Assembly (NCBI GenBank): GCA_964624065.1
Contig: CAZUWF010000016.1
Location: 1-54,889, forward strand
From: UBA7960 sp964624065
Lineage (GTDB): Bacteria; Bacteroidota; Bacteroidia; Bacteroidales; UBA7960
Length of the DNA stretch: 54,889 nt
Direction: 5' to 3'
This document shows positions 42,760 through 51,962 of the stretch, in pieces (the stretch's first letter is position 1; the number at the start of each line of letters is the position of its first letter). Below the pieces are notes generated by a model, which worked only from the letters and a program-made list of their open reading frames with translations, had not been told where the DNA came from and ran no database searches. A program made the position numbers and the translations under genes.

Positions 42760-44865
42760 ATGAAAAGAATGCTTTTGATTCTGTTTGCCATTTCGTTTCT
42801 TTTACTGGGTTTCAAGTCTTCAATGGCCTTTGGAGAAAATCCTTTTTTCGTGGAATGGAAAACCCCATACGGCACCCCGCCATTTGATGTAATTCAACCC
42901 GAGCACTACCTGCCTGCCTACGAAAGGGGTATGGAGGAGCATATGGCAGAGATAAAGAAAATCATCAAAAATCCAGAAAGGCCATCTTTCGAAAACACGA
43001 TTTTGGCGTATGACAAGGCAGGGGACCTCTTGCGCAAGGTTTCGGCAGTTTTCGGCGGGTTGCGCGGAGCAAACACAAACGCCGAACTTAACAAAATAGC
43101 CCAAATTACTACCCCCAAACTTAGTGCCCACTACAATGAGATAAGGATGGACCAAGACTTGTTTGCAAGGGTTAAATCGGTTTACGATCGGCGCAATCAA
43201 CTAAACCTCGATACAGAACAAATGCGGGTGGTTGAAAAGTATTATCAAGATTTTGAACGCGGCGGCGCGGCACTTCCAGCAGAAAAAAGGGAAGAGCTTA
43301 AAAAAATTAGTGAGAGGACATCAATGGTTTCGTTGCAGCTTAACGAGAATTTATTGAAGGAAAATAACAATTTCATTCTTGTTTTGGAAAATAAAAACGA
43401 CCTTGTTGGACTGCCACAAAATGTTATTTCGGCAGCTGAAGAGCTTGCCAAAAGGCACAAGTTGGATGGTAAGTGGGTGATAGACCTTTCAAAGCCAAGT
43501 TGGACACCATTCTTGCAGTTCTCGCAAAGGAGGGATTTGCGCGAAAAGATTTTCACTGCCTACTTCAAGCGGGGCAACAACGACAACGAGACCGATAACA
43601 AAGCACTTTTTTCTGAGCTAATGCAATTGAGACAGCAAGCCAGCAAGCTGCTTGGCTTCAATAACTACGCCGAGTTCTTTATAAGTGAAAATATGGCGGA
43701 GACTCCACAAAATGTTTACGATTTTATGTACGCCGTTTGGGAACCAGCCTTGAAGCGCGCCAAGGAAGAGCGCGATGCCATGCAACGAATAGTTGATCGC
43801 GAGGGTGGAGGCTTTACGCTTGCTTCGTGGGATTGGTGGTATTATGCAGAAAAGATCCGTCAAGAAAAATACAACCTTGAAGACAGTGAAGTTAGGCCAT
43901 ATTTTGCAATTGACAATGTTCGCGACGGTTGTTTTTACCTCACCAACCAGCTTTGGGGGTTAACCTACAAAAGACGAGACGACATTCAGGTTTATCACGA
44001 GGAGGTAGAGGTCTTTGAGGTGTTCGACCGCGATGGAAGCCACCTGGCCGTCCTTTACATAGACCCGCATCCAAGACCAACAAAACGCGGAGGTGCCTGG
44101 TGCGGAACCTACCGTAGCGGTCGCTACAAAGATGGCAAAAAGGAGTCGCCTTTGGTTACTATCGTTATGAATTTCTCGAGACCGGTTGGCGATAAGCCTG
44201 CCATGCTTAGTTGGGAAGAGGTTGAAACCTACTTTCACGAATTTGGGCACGCCATTCACAACTTCTGTGCCGATGGTAACTACAACCGCACTAGCAGGAG
44301 CGTTCCTCGCGATTTCGTGGAGCTCCCTGCCCAGATACTCGAAAACTGGGCTGGTCATCCAGATGTACTAAAAAAGTACGCGCTACACTACAAAACACGA
44401 GAGCCAATTCCAAACCAGCTTGTTAAAAAGCTAAAAGAAGCAGAGCACTTCAACCAAGGTTTTCTTAATGTTGAGTACTTCTCCTCGGCCATAATTGATT
44501 TGGACTGGCATACCGCCAACCATGACCAAAAAATTGATGTTAATGATTTTGAGCAGGCCACACTCAGGAGAATTGGAATCATTGACCAGATAGTGCCAAG
44601 ACACAGAACCACCAACTTTAGCCATATCTTCGGCACGGGTTATGCGGCCGGGTACTACGTTTACCGCTGGGCAGGGGTATTGGACGCTGATGCTTACGAG
44701 GCATTTGTGGAATCAGGCGATTTGTTCAACCAAGAACTTGCAAGGAAATTCAGAAAGTACATTTTGGCCAAGAATTCACTTTACGAAGGTATGGATGCAT
44801 ACAAGCGGTTTAGAGGTAGCAAGCCGTCGATTGAAGCATTGCTTAGGCAATCAGGACTATTGTAG
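42760..44865 (+). CDS. dcp: Exported M3-family peptidyl-dipeptidase (Dcp-like)
   Basis: 701 residues with an N-terminal signal peptide (MLLILFAISFLLLGFKSSMA), so it works outside the cytoplasm. The thimet-oligopeptidase-like domain carries the zinc motif HEFGH at 493-497 (YFHEFGHAIHNF) with a third-ligand Glu nearby (VELPAQILENWAGH). Other Dcp-type landmarks are NPFFVEWKTPYGTPPFD and the C-terminal HIFGTGYAAGYYVYRWA. It removes C-terminal dipeptides from oligopeptides. Together with the S46 peptidase next door it fits a protein-degrading lifestyle. Confidence 0.93.
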   Translation: MKRMLLILFAISFLLLGFKSSMAFGENPFFVEWKTPYGTPPFDVIQPEHYLPAYERGMEEHMAEIKKIIKNPERPSFENTILAYDKAGDLLRKVSAVFGGLRGANTNAELNKIAQITTPKLSAHYNEIRMDQDLFARVKSVYDRRNQLNLDTEQMRVVEKYYQDFERGGAALPAEKREELKKISERTSMVSLQLNENLLKENNNFILVLENKNDLVGLPQNVISAAEELAKRHKLDGKWVIDLSKPSWTPFLQFSQRRDLREKIFTAYFKRGNNDNETDNKALFSELMQLRQQASKLLGFNNYAEFFISENMAETPQNVYDFMYAVWEPALKRAKEERDAMQRIVDREGGGFTLASWDWWYYAEKIRQEKYNLEDSEVRPYFAIDNVRDGCFYLTNQLWGLTYKRRDDIQVYHEEVEVFEVFDRDGSHLAVLYIDPHPRPTKRGGAWCGTYRSGRYKDGKKESPLVTIVMNFSRPVGDKPAMLSWEEVETYFHEFGHAIHNFCADGNYNRTSRSVPRDFVELPAQILENWAGHPDVLKKYALHYKTREPIPNQLVKKLKEAEHFNQGFLNVEYFSSAIIDLDWHTANHDQKIDVNDFEQATLRRIGIIDQIVPRHRTTNFSHIFGTGYAAGYYVYRWAGVLDADAYEAFVESGDLFNQELARKFRKYILAKNSLYEGMDAYKRFRGSKPSIEALLRQSGLL

Positions 44866-44880
44866 TGCATTCACTTTATA

Positions 44881-44920
44881 AAAAAAAACCCCGTTAGCAT
44901 TGAGTTATCGGGGTTTTTTG
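44881..44920 (+). terminator. Rho-independent terminator after the M3 peptidase gene
   Basis: AAAAAACCCCG pairs with CGGGGTTTTTT, ending in a T run, 16 bases after the stop. Confidence 0.85.
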
Positions 44921-44949
44921 TTTGGATCGTTGCCCAGCTTTTACAATTT

Positions 44950-45140
44950 TAATTCATTCCATCAAAGTTGCGTTCCTCCGGCAGCGGGGCAGAATTATGC
45001 TGGGTTGGATCACAAAAAAGTTTCCTTCAAGGTCAAAATCATAATCGGGGTTTGAATTTAGTGGCAGATAAACATAAAAACCATCTTGTTTTGCCAATAG
45101 GCGATCAAATTGGTCACAGCAGCTTGGATACAGCCTTTAA
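44950..45140 (-). pseudogene. Coding-like fragment on the minus strand, no start
   Basis: In the 403-base gap before the S46 gene a minus-strand frame from about 45130 reads CDQFDRLLAKQDGFYVYLPL, SNPDYDFDLEGNFFVIQ and PSIILPRCRRNATLME before a stop near 44954. A stop precedes it and no start codon is present. It may be a remnant or may be chance; I do not recognise it. Confidence 0.22.
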
Positions 45141-45234
45141 AGGTTTCACTTTTTTAAGGTATAAAAAATTTTTTCGTTAACAAATAAAGCTGCAATCCTA
45201 AATTCCCGAACCTTTCATCAAACAACAATTTTAT

Positions 45235-45242
45235 TAGTTTTG
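45235..45242 (+). promoter_or_regulatory. Promoter for the S46 peptidase gene (TTTC-N18-TAGTTTTG)
   Basis: TAGTTTTG fits TAnnTTTG, with TTTC at 45213-45216 near the -33 position; ATG 45269 is 26 bases further. Confidence 0.5.
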
Positions 45243-45268
45243 TAACAACTATTCTAAGGCTTTGAATT

Positions 45269-47431
45269 ATGGCAATCAAAAGGTTTTTCATGGGGGTTTT
45301 GATTTCGGTTTTACCATTGTCAGCCGCTGGGGTGGAGGGTATGTGGATTCCTGCTCTTATTGAGAGCAACATCCAGCAGATGCAGCAAATGGGGTTAAAG
45401 CTCTCAGCGAGCGATTTGTATTCAGAAAGCCAAACTAGCCTTAAAGATGCGGTGGTGAGATTTGGTCGGGGATGCACCGGAGCGTTCGTTTCGCCCGAAG
45501 GGTTATTGATAACCAACCACCATTGCGGACTGAGCCAGATTCAAAGGCACAGTTCAATTGAAAACGATTACATTACCAACGGGTATTATGCCAGGCACCG
45601 CGACGAGGAACTATCCAACCCTGGTCTATCCGTTTCGATACTTGTCAGAATGCAAGATGTTACCGACCAAATAGTTCCGTTTTTGAGGGGCAATATTAGC
45701 GAGGCGGAGCGAACTAAAAAGATAGATAGTATCTCGAGGCTAATAGTTAATGAAGCCACCGAAAACAGGAAATATCAAGCCGTGGTAGCACCCTTTTATT
45801 ACGGTAACGAGTACTATCTTTTTGTCACGCAGGTTTTTAGCGACGTTCGCTTGGTAGTGGCTCCCCCTGCCTTTATTGGCAAGTTTGGAGGCGACCAAGA
45901 CAACTGGATGTGGCCACGCCACTCGGGCGATTTTGCCATTTTCAGGGTCTATGCCGATAGCTTGAACCAGCCAAATGATTACCACCCTACCAACCAGCCT
46001 TTTAAACCAAAGCATTTTTTTCCCATTTCCACCAAACTTATTAGCGAGGGAGATTTCACGATGGTTTACGGATTTCCTGGAAGAACCAACCAATACCTTA
46101 TTAGCAATGAGGTGGACTTCATCACAAACCATCAAAACCCGACCTCAATCGGTTTGAGGAGCAAAACCCTCGAAATTTTTTACAAGGATATGGCACAAAG
46201 TGACCAAGTAAGGATTAAATACACCTCAAAAGCTGCAAGCGTTTCCAATTCTTGGAAGAGGTGGCAAGGCGAGAACAAGGGCTTGCAAAGGCTTGGCGCA
46301 ATAAACGCAAAGCGAGTTTGGGAAAAGAAGTTTGATGAGTGGGCAGGCAGCAAGGATGATGGTTTGCCGTATAGAGGTCTGCTAAACTCGATTTACGAAA
46401 CACATTCCAGGGTAATACCTTTCAGGTTGGCTACAACCCTTTTCAACGAGGCTGGCAGGCGTATAGAAGTTGTCCGCTTCGCACAGAATTTCTTCGGATT
46501 GGTTGAAATGAGCAAGATTAATGAAACAACCGAAGCCCAAATTGCTCGCCAACTACTAAGAGTGAAATCTGCCGCGGAAACCTTTTTTAAAGATTTCAAT
46601 CCAGCCACGGACCAGAAGGTAATGGCCAAAATGCTTCAAGCATATACTACGATGGCCCAACCTCCACTTGTGCCCCCTATCTTGCTAAATTTAAATAAAA
46701 AGCACAAGGGAAACTTCGATGATTTTGCAAATCGAGCATTTTCTAGTTCCATTTTAACTTCAGAAAAGAAAACAATGGATTTTTTGGAAAAATACAGGAA
46801 ATCGCATTATCGGGTTCTTGAAAGAGATGCCATTTATCAACTATCGCTGAGCCTCGATAATTTCCAGTCGGCCAGGGTGGAGCCGCATCAGGCAACTATA
46901 GAAAAATCGCTCGATAGCCTTTACCGTGTATTCCTTGCAGGTATGAAGATTATGAGCCCAGAAACCAACTTCTTTCCAGATGCCAATGGCACGCTTCGCA
47001 TTACCTACGGCCAGGTAGAAGGTTCTAACCCAAGAGATGCAGTCAGATACAATTACTTTTCAACCACCGAGGGTATTTTGGAAAAAGCTCAAAACGCTCA
47101 CATCCCTGAATATGAAATCAGCGACAGGTTCAGTAAATTACTTAAAGGAAGAAATTTTGAACCCTACGGTGTTGATGGGAAGCTAAAAGTTAATTTTATT
47201 GGTAGTAACCACACCACCGGAGGTAATTCGGGAAGTCCGGTGATAGATGCCAACGGAAACTTCATCGGAATTAATTTTGATCGAAACTGGGAAAGCACTA
47301 TGAGCGACATAATGTTCGATCCCGAACAGTGCCGGAATATTTCAGTTAGCAGCAATTACATACTCTGGGTTGTTGACCAACTTGCCGGAATTAGCCACCT
47401 GCTTGAAGAATTGACAATTATTAAAGATTAA
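45269..47431 (+). CDS. S46 dipeptidyl-peptidase, DPP11 type (Asp/Glu-specific)
   Basis: 720 residues with a signal peptide; the mature protein starts GMWIPALIESNIQQMQQMG. Catalytic triad: His85 in LITNHHCGLSQI, the Asp of RHSGDFAIFRVY near 221, and Ser654 in TGGNSGSPVIDANG. The S1-pocket residue equal to P. gingivalis Arg673 is Arg672 here (INFDRNWESTMSD). In this family Arg marks DPP11, which cuts after Asp or Glu in the second position, while Gly marks DPP7. It is exported and releases acidic dipeptides for uptake. The lengths and residue positions match DPP11 closely; the specificity call is by family rule. Confidence 0.92.
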   Translation: MAIKRFFMGVLISVLPLSAAGVEGMWIPALIESNIQQMQQMGLKLSASDLYSESQTSLKDAVVRFGRGCTGAFVSPEGLLITNHHCGLSQIQRHSSIENDYITNGYYARHRDEELSNPGLSVSILVRMQDVTDQIVPFLRGNISEAERTKKIDSISRLIVNEATENRKYQAVVAPFYYGNEYYLFVTQVFSDVRLVVAPPAFIGKFGGDQDNWMWPRHSGDFAIFRVYADSLNQPNDYHPTNQPFKPKHFFPISTKLISEGDFTMVYGFPGRTNQYLISNEVDFITNHQNPTSIGLRSKTLEIFYKDMAQSDQVRIKYTSKAASVSNSWKRWQGENKGLQRLGAINAKRVWEKKFDEWAGSKDDGLPYRGLLNSIYETHSRVIPFRLATTLFNEAGRRIEVVRFAQNFFGLVEMSKINETTEAQIARQLLRVKSAAETFFKDFNPATDQKVMAKMLQAYTTMAQPPLVPPILLNLNKKHKGNFDDFANRAFSSSILTSEKKTMDFLEKYRKSHYRVLERDAIYQLSLSLDNFQSARVEPHQATIEKSLDSLYRVFLAGMKIMSPETNFFPDANGTLRITYGQVEGSNPRDAVRYNYFSTTEGILEKAQNAHIPEYEISDRFSKLLKGRNFEPYGVDGKLKVNFIGSNHTTGGNSGSPVIDANGNFIGINFDRNWESTMSDIMFDPEQCRNISVSSNYILWVVDQLAGISHLLEELTIIKD

Positions 47432-47458
47432 CCGGCGCCATTAGTGGTGATATCCCTT

Positions 47459-48721
47459 TTAGTTCGAGACCAAGGATATCCCTGATAGTAAGCAGAAATC
47501 CTTCAAAAGGTGCAAAATGTTTCGGTAGGTCAAAACCTGATGGTTACCGGGGGTATCCTGCATCCACTCGGATACATTCGAATCAAGCTCAATAACCGCT
47601 TGGGTGCGGCAAAGCGATCTATTGCCCATATTGGTTTCTACAATTTTTCCTGTTACGGCGTAAATACCCGAAAAATTGCCCAGGGTCCTAAAAATGGTCA
47701 CTTCTTGTTTTCGCAAGGAGCCCTCAACCGCCATGCTCAGTTTTGATTCCATATGGGTGTCGAGGTTTGGTTTTTGGTCCTTTTCGAGCATTGAAAATGG
47801 TACCGTGCAATGCGCTAGGGTCAAGGTGTTTGAAGCTATGCTTACCGACGATGGATTGGCCATCCAAACTGCCCCACCTGTAAGGTAGCTTCCTAGCAGC
47901 ATGCAAAAGGAAGCATGCAAGTCACCCTCGCACGATGCAACAATGCCCCCATTGTTGGCCATTGCCATTCCCAAGCAGGCAGTTATCTTGTGCTGAAGCA
48001 AATCGAAGCATCTTATGGTGAGCCCGTCCAACATCTCCTCTTCAACCAATGACATCATGGCAAGGTAAACTCCAGCAGCCTCCAGCACGTCGCTTTTTGG
48101 AATGGTATTTGAGCCACATTCTTCCAAAATTCTTGCCGTAATCGAAGCTTTGTCTGCTGGAATTGTTTTTCGATAAATTTCCAATAGCCTTTCAATCCCA
48201 ATTGAAATCATACTCGTTTTAAACTTGCCAAAAGAGGTAATCCCGTCAGACGAAATAAGCCAAGACGAAGGGCCGCCAACAATCCCAAATCTTGATCCAT
48301 TAATTTTATTGATTGCACCGGAAACAATCAAAAAATCTTTTATTTGTTCTTGAACCGTCGGATTTTGAGCAAAAACAAACTTCAAGGGCCTTAAATGCTT
48401 GGCAATGGCGTTGATTTCTATGGCAGCGGCAAGGCTATTTACTTGGTCGTTGGCAACTAAAACCACAGGGCAGCTGGTAAGGTGAATTGCATTTAGCCCT
48501 AGCCTTTCGGTTCCACCAGAGCCAATAATCAGAATTAGCGCTGAAATACCATCGGAAAACTTTTCAAGTACCTCCCCAAGTTCGGCTTCCTCATTCGCAA
48601 AAAAAATATTATTTTCGCTGATAGGGTTTATGCTATTAATATCAAACAAAACTTTCTGCCACCGAGAGAAAACCCTTTCTTGAGTTTCGAAAGGCGAGTA
48701 CAAAACCAAGGTTACCACCAT
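47459..48721 (-). CDS. L-fucose/L-arabinose isomerase-fold protein, probably altered metal site
   Basis: 420 residues. The C-terminal half matches archaeal-type fucose/arabinose isomerase relatives: LTIRCFDLLQHKITACLGMA, GGIVASCEGDLHASFCML, WMANPSSVSIASNTLTLAHC and ESKLSMAVEGSLRKQEVTIF. In the family, Glu, Asp and His bind Mn(II); here Glu265 and His304 are kept, but the Asp position (24 after Glu) reads Asn289. The substrate is unknown and enzymatic activity uncertain. It stands alone, convergent with the S46 gene (27 bases), with no sugar kinase or aldolase nearby. Confidence 0.65.
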   Translation of the reverse strand: MVVTLVLYSPFETQERVFSRWQKVLFDINSINPISENNIFFANEEAELGEVLEKFSDGISALILIIGSGGTERLGLNAIHLTSCPVVLVANDQVNSLAAAIEINAIAKHLRPLKFVFAQNPTVQEQIKDFLIVSGAINKINGSRFGIVGGPSSWLISSDGITSFGKFKTSMISIGIERLLEIYRKTIPADKASITARILEECGSNTIPKSDVLEAAGVYLAMMSLVEEEMLDGLTIRCFDLLQHKITACLGMAMANNGGIVASCEGDLHASFCMLLGSYLTGGAVWMANPSSVSIASNTLTLAHCTVPFSMLEKDQKPNLDTHMESKLSMAVEGSLRKQEVTIFRTLGNFSGIYAVTGKIVETNMGNRSLCRTQAVIELDSNVSEWMQDTPGNHQVLTYRNILHLLKDFCLLSGISLVSN

Positions 48722-49065
48722 CGCTTATTATTTTTGTGTTGAATTTTGTGATTTGCAATAATACAAAGAATTTAATTGACAAGGAATCAGTGAATGAATA
48801 AAACAGACAATTGGAAATTTTAAATTTGAAATGGAGCTCAAGAAACTCCTGGGGAGAATTTGTGAATGTATGCCAAAAAATTATTTGGGCGTTTCTACCA
48901 TAGACGAGATAAGTGTTAAAAAAAATATTAATCCAAGAGGGTAAACCGCTCACCATTCAATTGTTTCATTATTTTTTGGTTCGACTCAAACAGTTTTTTA
49001 TCCTGCCACCCTCCCGAACCGAAAATAAACTTAAATTTGCGCCTGGTTTACCTAAATCCATTGAT

Positions 49066-50322
49066 TTGAATTTTAGCTCGTTTAACTTCGACCCACGGGT
49101 GATGGAAGGCATTGATGCAATGAACTTCACCACTCCTACCCCAATACAGCGTCAAGTGATTCCCGAAATATTTTCGGGCCGCGATGCAATTGCCTGTGCC
49201 CAAACAGGAACCGGCAAAACCGCTGCGTTTCTCTTACCAATTGTTAACGAAATTGTTACCGCCCACCCAGGCGATTACGTAAAGTGCCTAATAATAGTGC
49301 CCACCCGCGAACTGGCCATCCAAATTTCGCAACAATTGGAGGGATTTGCCTACTTCACAGGCATAAGTTCAATTGCTGTGTTTGGTGGTGGAGACGGCAC
49401 TGTTTACGCCAATGAAAGGAAGGCTTTTACAAGTGGGGTCGATGTTGTGGTTTGCACGCCTGGCCGTATGATCAGCCACCTAAATTTGGGCTACGTAAAG
49501 CTTGACAAGCTAAAATTCCTGGTGTTGGACGAAGCGGACCGAATGCTGGATATGGGCTTTCACGACGACATAGTAAAAATCAAATCTTATATTACCAGCC
49601 AGTACCAAGGTTTGCTTTTTTCGGCAACAATGCCCAATAACATAAGGGTTTTGGCTCGGAAAATTCTCAAAAACCCCGTTGAGATTAACATCGCCACTTC
49701 GGTTCCTGCCGAGAAAATTAAACAAGAAGCCTTCATCGTTTACGAAGCCCAAAAGATGAAGCTGGTAACGCACCTAATCTCTGATGCCCAAACGCTGAAA
49801 TCGGTTCTTGTTTTCTGTGGAACCAAGTTAATGGTGAAGGAATTGAGTAGGGAACTCCGCAAGAAACACAAAGATGTTGAAGAAATTCACTCTGATCTGG
49901 AGCAAGCCACTCGCGAGGAGGTAATGAACCATTTCAGGGCAAAGCAAACCAGGGTGCTGGTAGCAACCGACATCGTTTCGAGAGGTATTGACGTTGAAGA
50001 CATTGACCTTGTAATAAATTACAACGTGCCTGGCGATGCCGAGGATTACGTTCACCGAATTGGACGTACCGCCAGGGCACAAAGCGAAGGAAGGGCTTGC
50101 ACCTTGGTGGGTGAGAAAGAGCAGAAGGGTTTTGCAAGTATCGAACGGTTTATTGGGATTGAAATACCCAAAACCCAACTGCCCGGATGGCTTGGTGAGG
50201 GGCCCTTGTACGAACCAACTAAACACCGAGGAGGACAAGGCAATAATGGAAGGGCAGGTTTTAGAAAGACCTTCACCAAGGGGGAGCCGCATCAAAGAAA
50301 GAGATTCAGAACCAAACAGTAA
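49066..50322 (+). CDS. DEAD-box RNA helicase (RhlE-like)
   Basis: A Q motif (FDPRVMEGIDAMNFTTPTPIQ), motif I AQTGTGKTAAF, Ia PTRELA, II DEADRMLDMGF, III SATMP and VI HRIGRTARA define the ~350-residue helicase core, followed by a short basic tail (RKTFTKGEPHQRKRFRTKQ). It unwinds RNA with ATP, probably in ribosome assembly or RNA decay. The frame opens at GTG 48913, but a TAAATTTG promoter element at 49032-49039 lies inside that extension. A TTG at 49066 gives a start directly before the conserved FNFDP. I chose TTG 49066 (418 residues); ATT 49060 is possible. The MFS gene follows after 29 bases. Confidence 0.88.
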   Translation: MNFSSFNFDPRVMEGIDAMNFTTPTPIQRQVIPEIFSGRDAIACAQTGTGKTAAFLLPIVNEIVTAHPGDYVKCLIIVPTRELAIQISQQLEGFAYFTGISSIAVFGGGDGTVYANERKAFTSGVDVVVCTPGRMISHLNLGYVKLDKLKFLVLDEADRMLDMGFHDDIVKIKSYITSQYQGLLFSATMPNNIRVLARKILKNPVEINIATSVPAEKIKQEAFIVYEAQKMKLVTHLISDAQTLKSVLVFCGTKLMVKELSRELRKKHKDVEEIHSDLEQATREEVMNHFRAKQTRVLVATDIVSRGIDVEDIDLVINYNVPGDAEDYVHRIGRTARAQSEGRACTLVGEKEQKGFASIERFIGIEIPKTQLPGWLGEGPLYEPTKHRGGQGNNGRAGFRKTFTKGEPHQRKRFRTKQ

Positions 50323-50351
50323 GATTAAGTAACCTTTTAAAAACCGCCAGT

Positions 50352-51893
50352 ATGCTACCTTTTCAAAAAAAACTAACCAACGGATTCTACGCGCTACTTA
50401 GCCTTCCGGCAACCGCTATGGGATTTGGCCTGGTTGTTCAAATTGCAGCCCTTAGTTGGCTTTTGAGTACAAAATTTGGCCTTAACCTTTCGGAAATAGG
50501 CCTTGTTTGGGCCACAGGGCCACTTGCGGGTATTTTGGGGCAGGTAATAATTGGAATTGTTAGCGACAATGTGTGGGTTTGGAACGGAAGGAGGCGAGCA
50601 TTCATCTGGGTTGGCGGTGTTATTGCAGCACTTGGGCTCCTAGCCCTGCCCAATATTGGGGTGATAACAAGTGCTCTTGGGTTTGAGGGTGTTCTGGGTG
50701 TTGCTATTGTGGTTTCTCTCTCCATTGACTTGGCCATAAATGTGAGCTTCAACCCTACGCGCTCGTTGATTGCCGATGTTACACCCGAAGGGCGACCACG
50801 CACCAAAGGATTTACTTGGATGCAGACCGTTTCGGGTTCGTTTGGCGTTTTGGGATATTTTATCGGAGCAGTTTTGGGAAACTACGTTTTGATTTATTTT
50901 GGAGTGTTCCTGGTATTCGCATTTTCCATCATACCACCATTTTTCGTAAAGGAGCCGAGAGTGGTAGGTACCAAAACCGAGGAAGAAGCAGCCAAGTTGG
51001 GGTCGGAAACCAAGGCATCTTTTGTGGAAATTATGCGCACCATCCTTCCGCTTTGGGGGTTTTTGGTTTACGCTCTTTACGTGATCTTAACAAAAGCAAC
51101 CCCACTTGAGAGGATCCCGGGTTTCAAGCTTGAAATATTTGCGGCTCTATTAACGGTAGTATTGATGATTTACACCTTAACCAAAAGGGAAAGGGGAATT
51201 TCGCGCGAACGTGATGGTTTCATTGGATTCAGAAAGGTACTGGCAGCACATTCATTTACTTGGATAGGTGTTCAGGCAATGTTCATCTACTTCTTTGCCT
51301 TTGTCAAGTACCGAATTCCTGAAATTGGCGAGGGAATGTTTGACCAGTCCTACATAGACACCTTTCTGGCCAGTCCGGCTGATGTTGAAGGTTTCGACGA
51401 TATAAAAAACCATATTGGAGCCATAACCAACTGGAGCTTTTTATCGCTCAACTTGGTGGCGGCAATTATTCCTGTTCTGTTTCTTGAGCCCTTGGCCGCG
51501 AGGTTCGGTAGGGTAAAAACCCATGCCACTTGCCTGCTTTTCCTATCTTTGGGCTATCTGGGTATATACAATGCAGGGTTTAGTGCAAGTATGATATACC
51601 TTTTTATGGCCGTTGCCGGAATTGGTTGGGCGGCAACAATATCCTTGCCTTTTGCAATTATGTCGCAAAAAATTCCGCAAACAAAAATGGGAATGTACAT
51701 GGGATTGTTTAACCTATCGGTAGTGCTTCCGCAGTTTGTCGCATCCTTTGGGGTGGGCGAATATCTTGACACTGTAAAAGATACCAGTACCTTATTCCTG
51801 ATTTGCGCAGCCACGGTGGCAATTTCTGCAATACTATGGTACACCGTAAAGGAGCCAAAGGATATTTATACCGAAAATCCAGGGGTAAGCTGA
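50352..51893 (+). CDS. MFS transporter, sugar (SLC45/GPH-like) type
   Basis: 513 residues with about 12 membrane segments. The first cytoplasmic loop has LGQVIIGIVSDNVWVWNGRRRAF, whose D-x(8)-R-R-R pattern resembles the sucrose/maltose H+ symporter and GPH-like group, and NPTRSLIADVTPEGRPR follows the fourth helix. It probably imports a disaccharide or other glycoside with protons, but the sugar is not predictable. It lies 29 bases after the helicase gene and may be co-transcribed. A bidirectional terminator follows at 51915. Confidence 0.78.
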   Translation: MLPFQKKLTNGFYALLSLPATAMGFGLVVQIAALSWLLSTKFGLNLSEIGLVWATGPLAGILGQVIIGIVSDNVWVWNGRRRAFIWVGGVIAALGLLALPNIGVITSALGFEGVLGVAIVVSLSIDLAINVSFNPTRSLIADVTPEGRPRTKGFTWMQTVSGSFGVLGYFIGAVLGNYVLIYFGVFLVFAFSIIPPFFVKEPRVVGTKTEEEAAKLGSETKASFVEIMRTILPLWGFLVYALYVILTKATPLERIPGFKLEIFAALLTVVLMIYTLTKRERGISRERDGFIGFRKVLAAHSFTWIGVQAMFIYFFAFVKYRIPEIGEGMFDQSYIDTFLASPADVEGFDDIKNHIGAITNWSFLSLNLVAAIIPVLFLEPLAARFGRVKTHATCLLFLSLGYLGIYNAGFSASMIYLFMAVAGIGWAATISLPFAIMSQKIPQTKMGMYMGLFNLSVVLPQFVASFGVGEYLDTVKDTSTLFLICAATVAISAILWYTVKEPKDIYTENPGVS

Positions 51894-51914
51894 TAATTTG
51901 AGTCAAATATTATG

Positions 51915-51944
51915 AATAAGCCGCCCAAAATTGGGCGGCTTATT
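51915..51944. terminator. Perfect bidirectional hairpin terminator
   Basis: AATAAGCCGCCCAA and TTGGGCGGCTTATT form a perfect 14-bp stem with a two-base centre, placed between the convergent MFS and ilvE genes. The A/T ends give a poly-U tail in both directions. Confidence 0.85.
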
Positions 51945-51962
51945 CGTTGGGCTAGAACTGAA

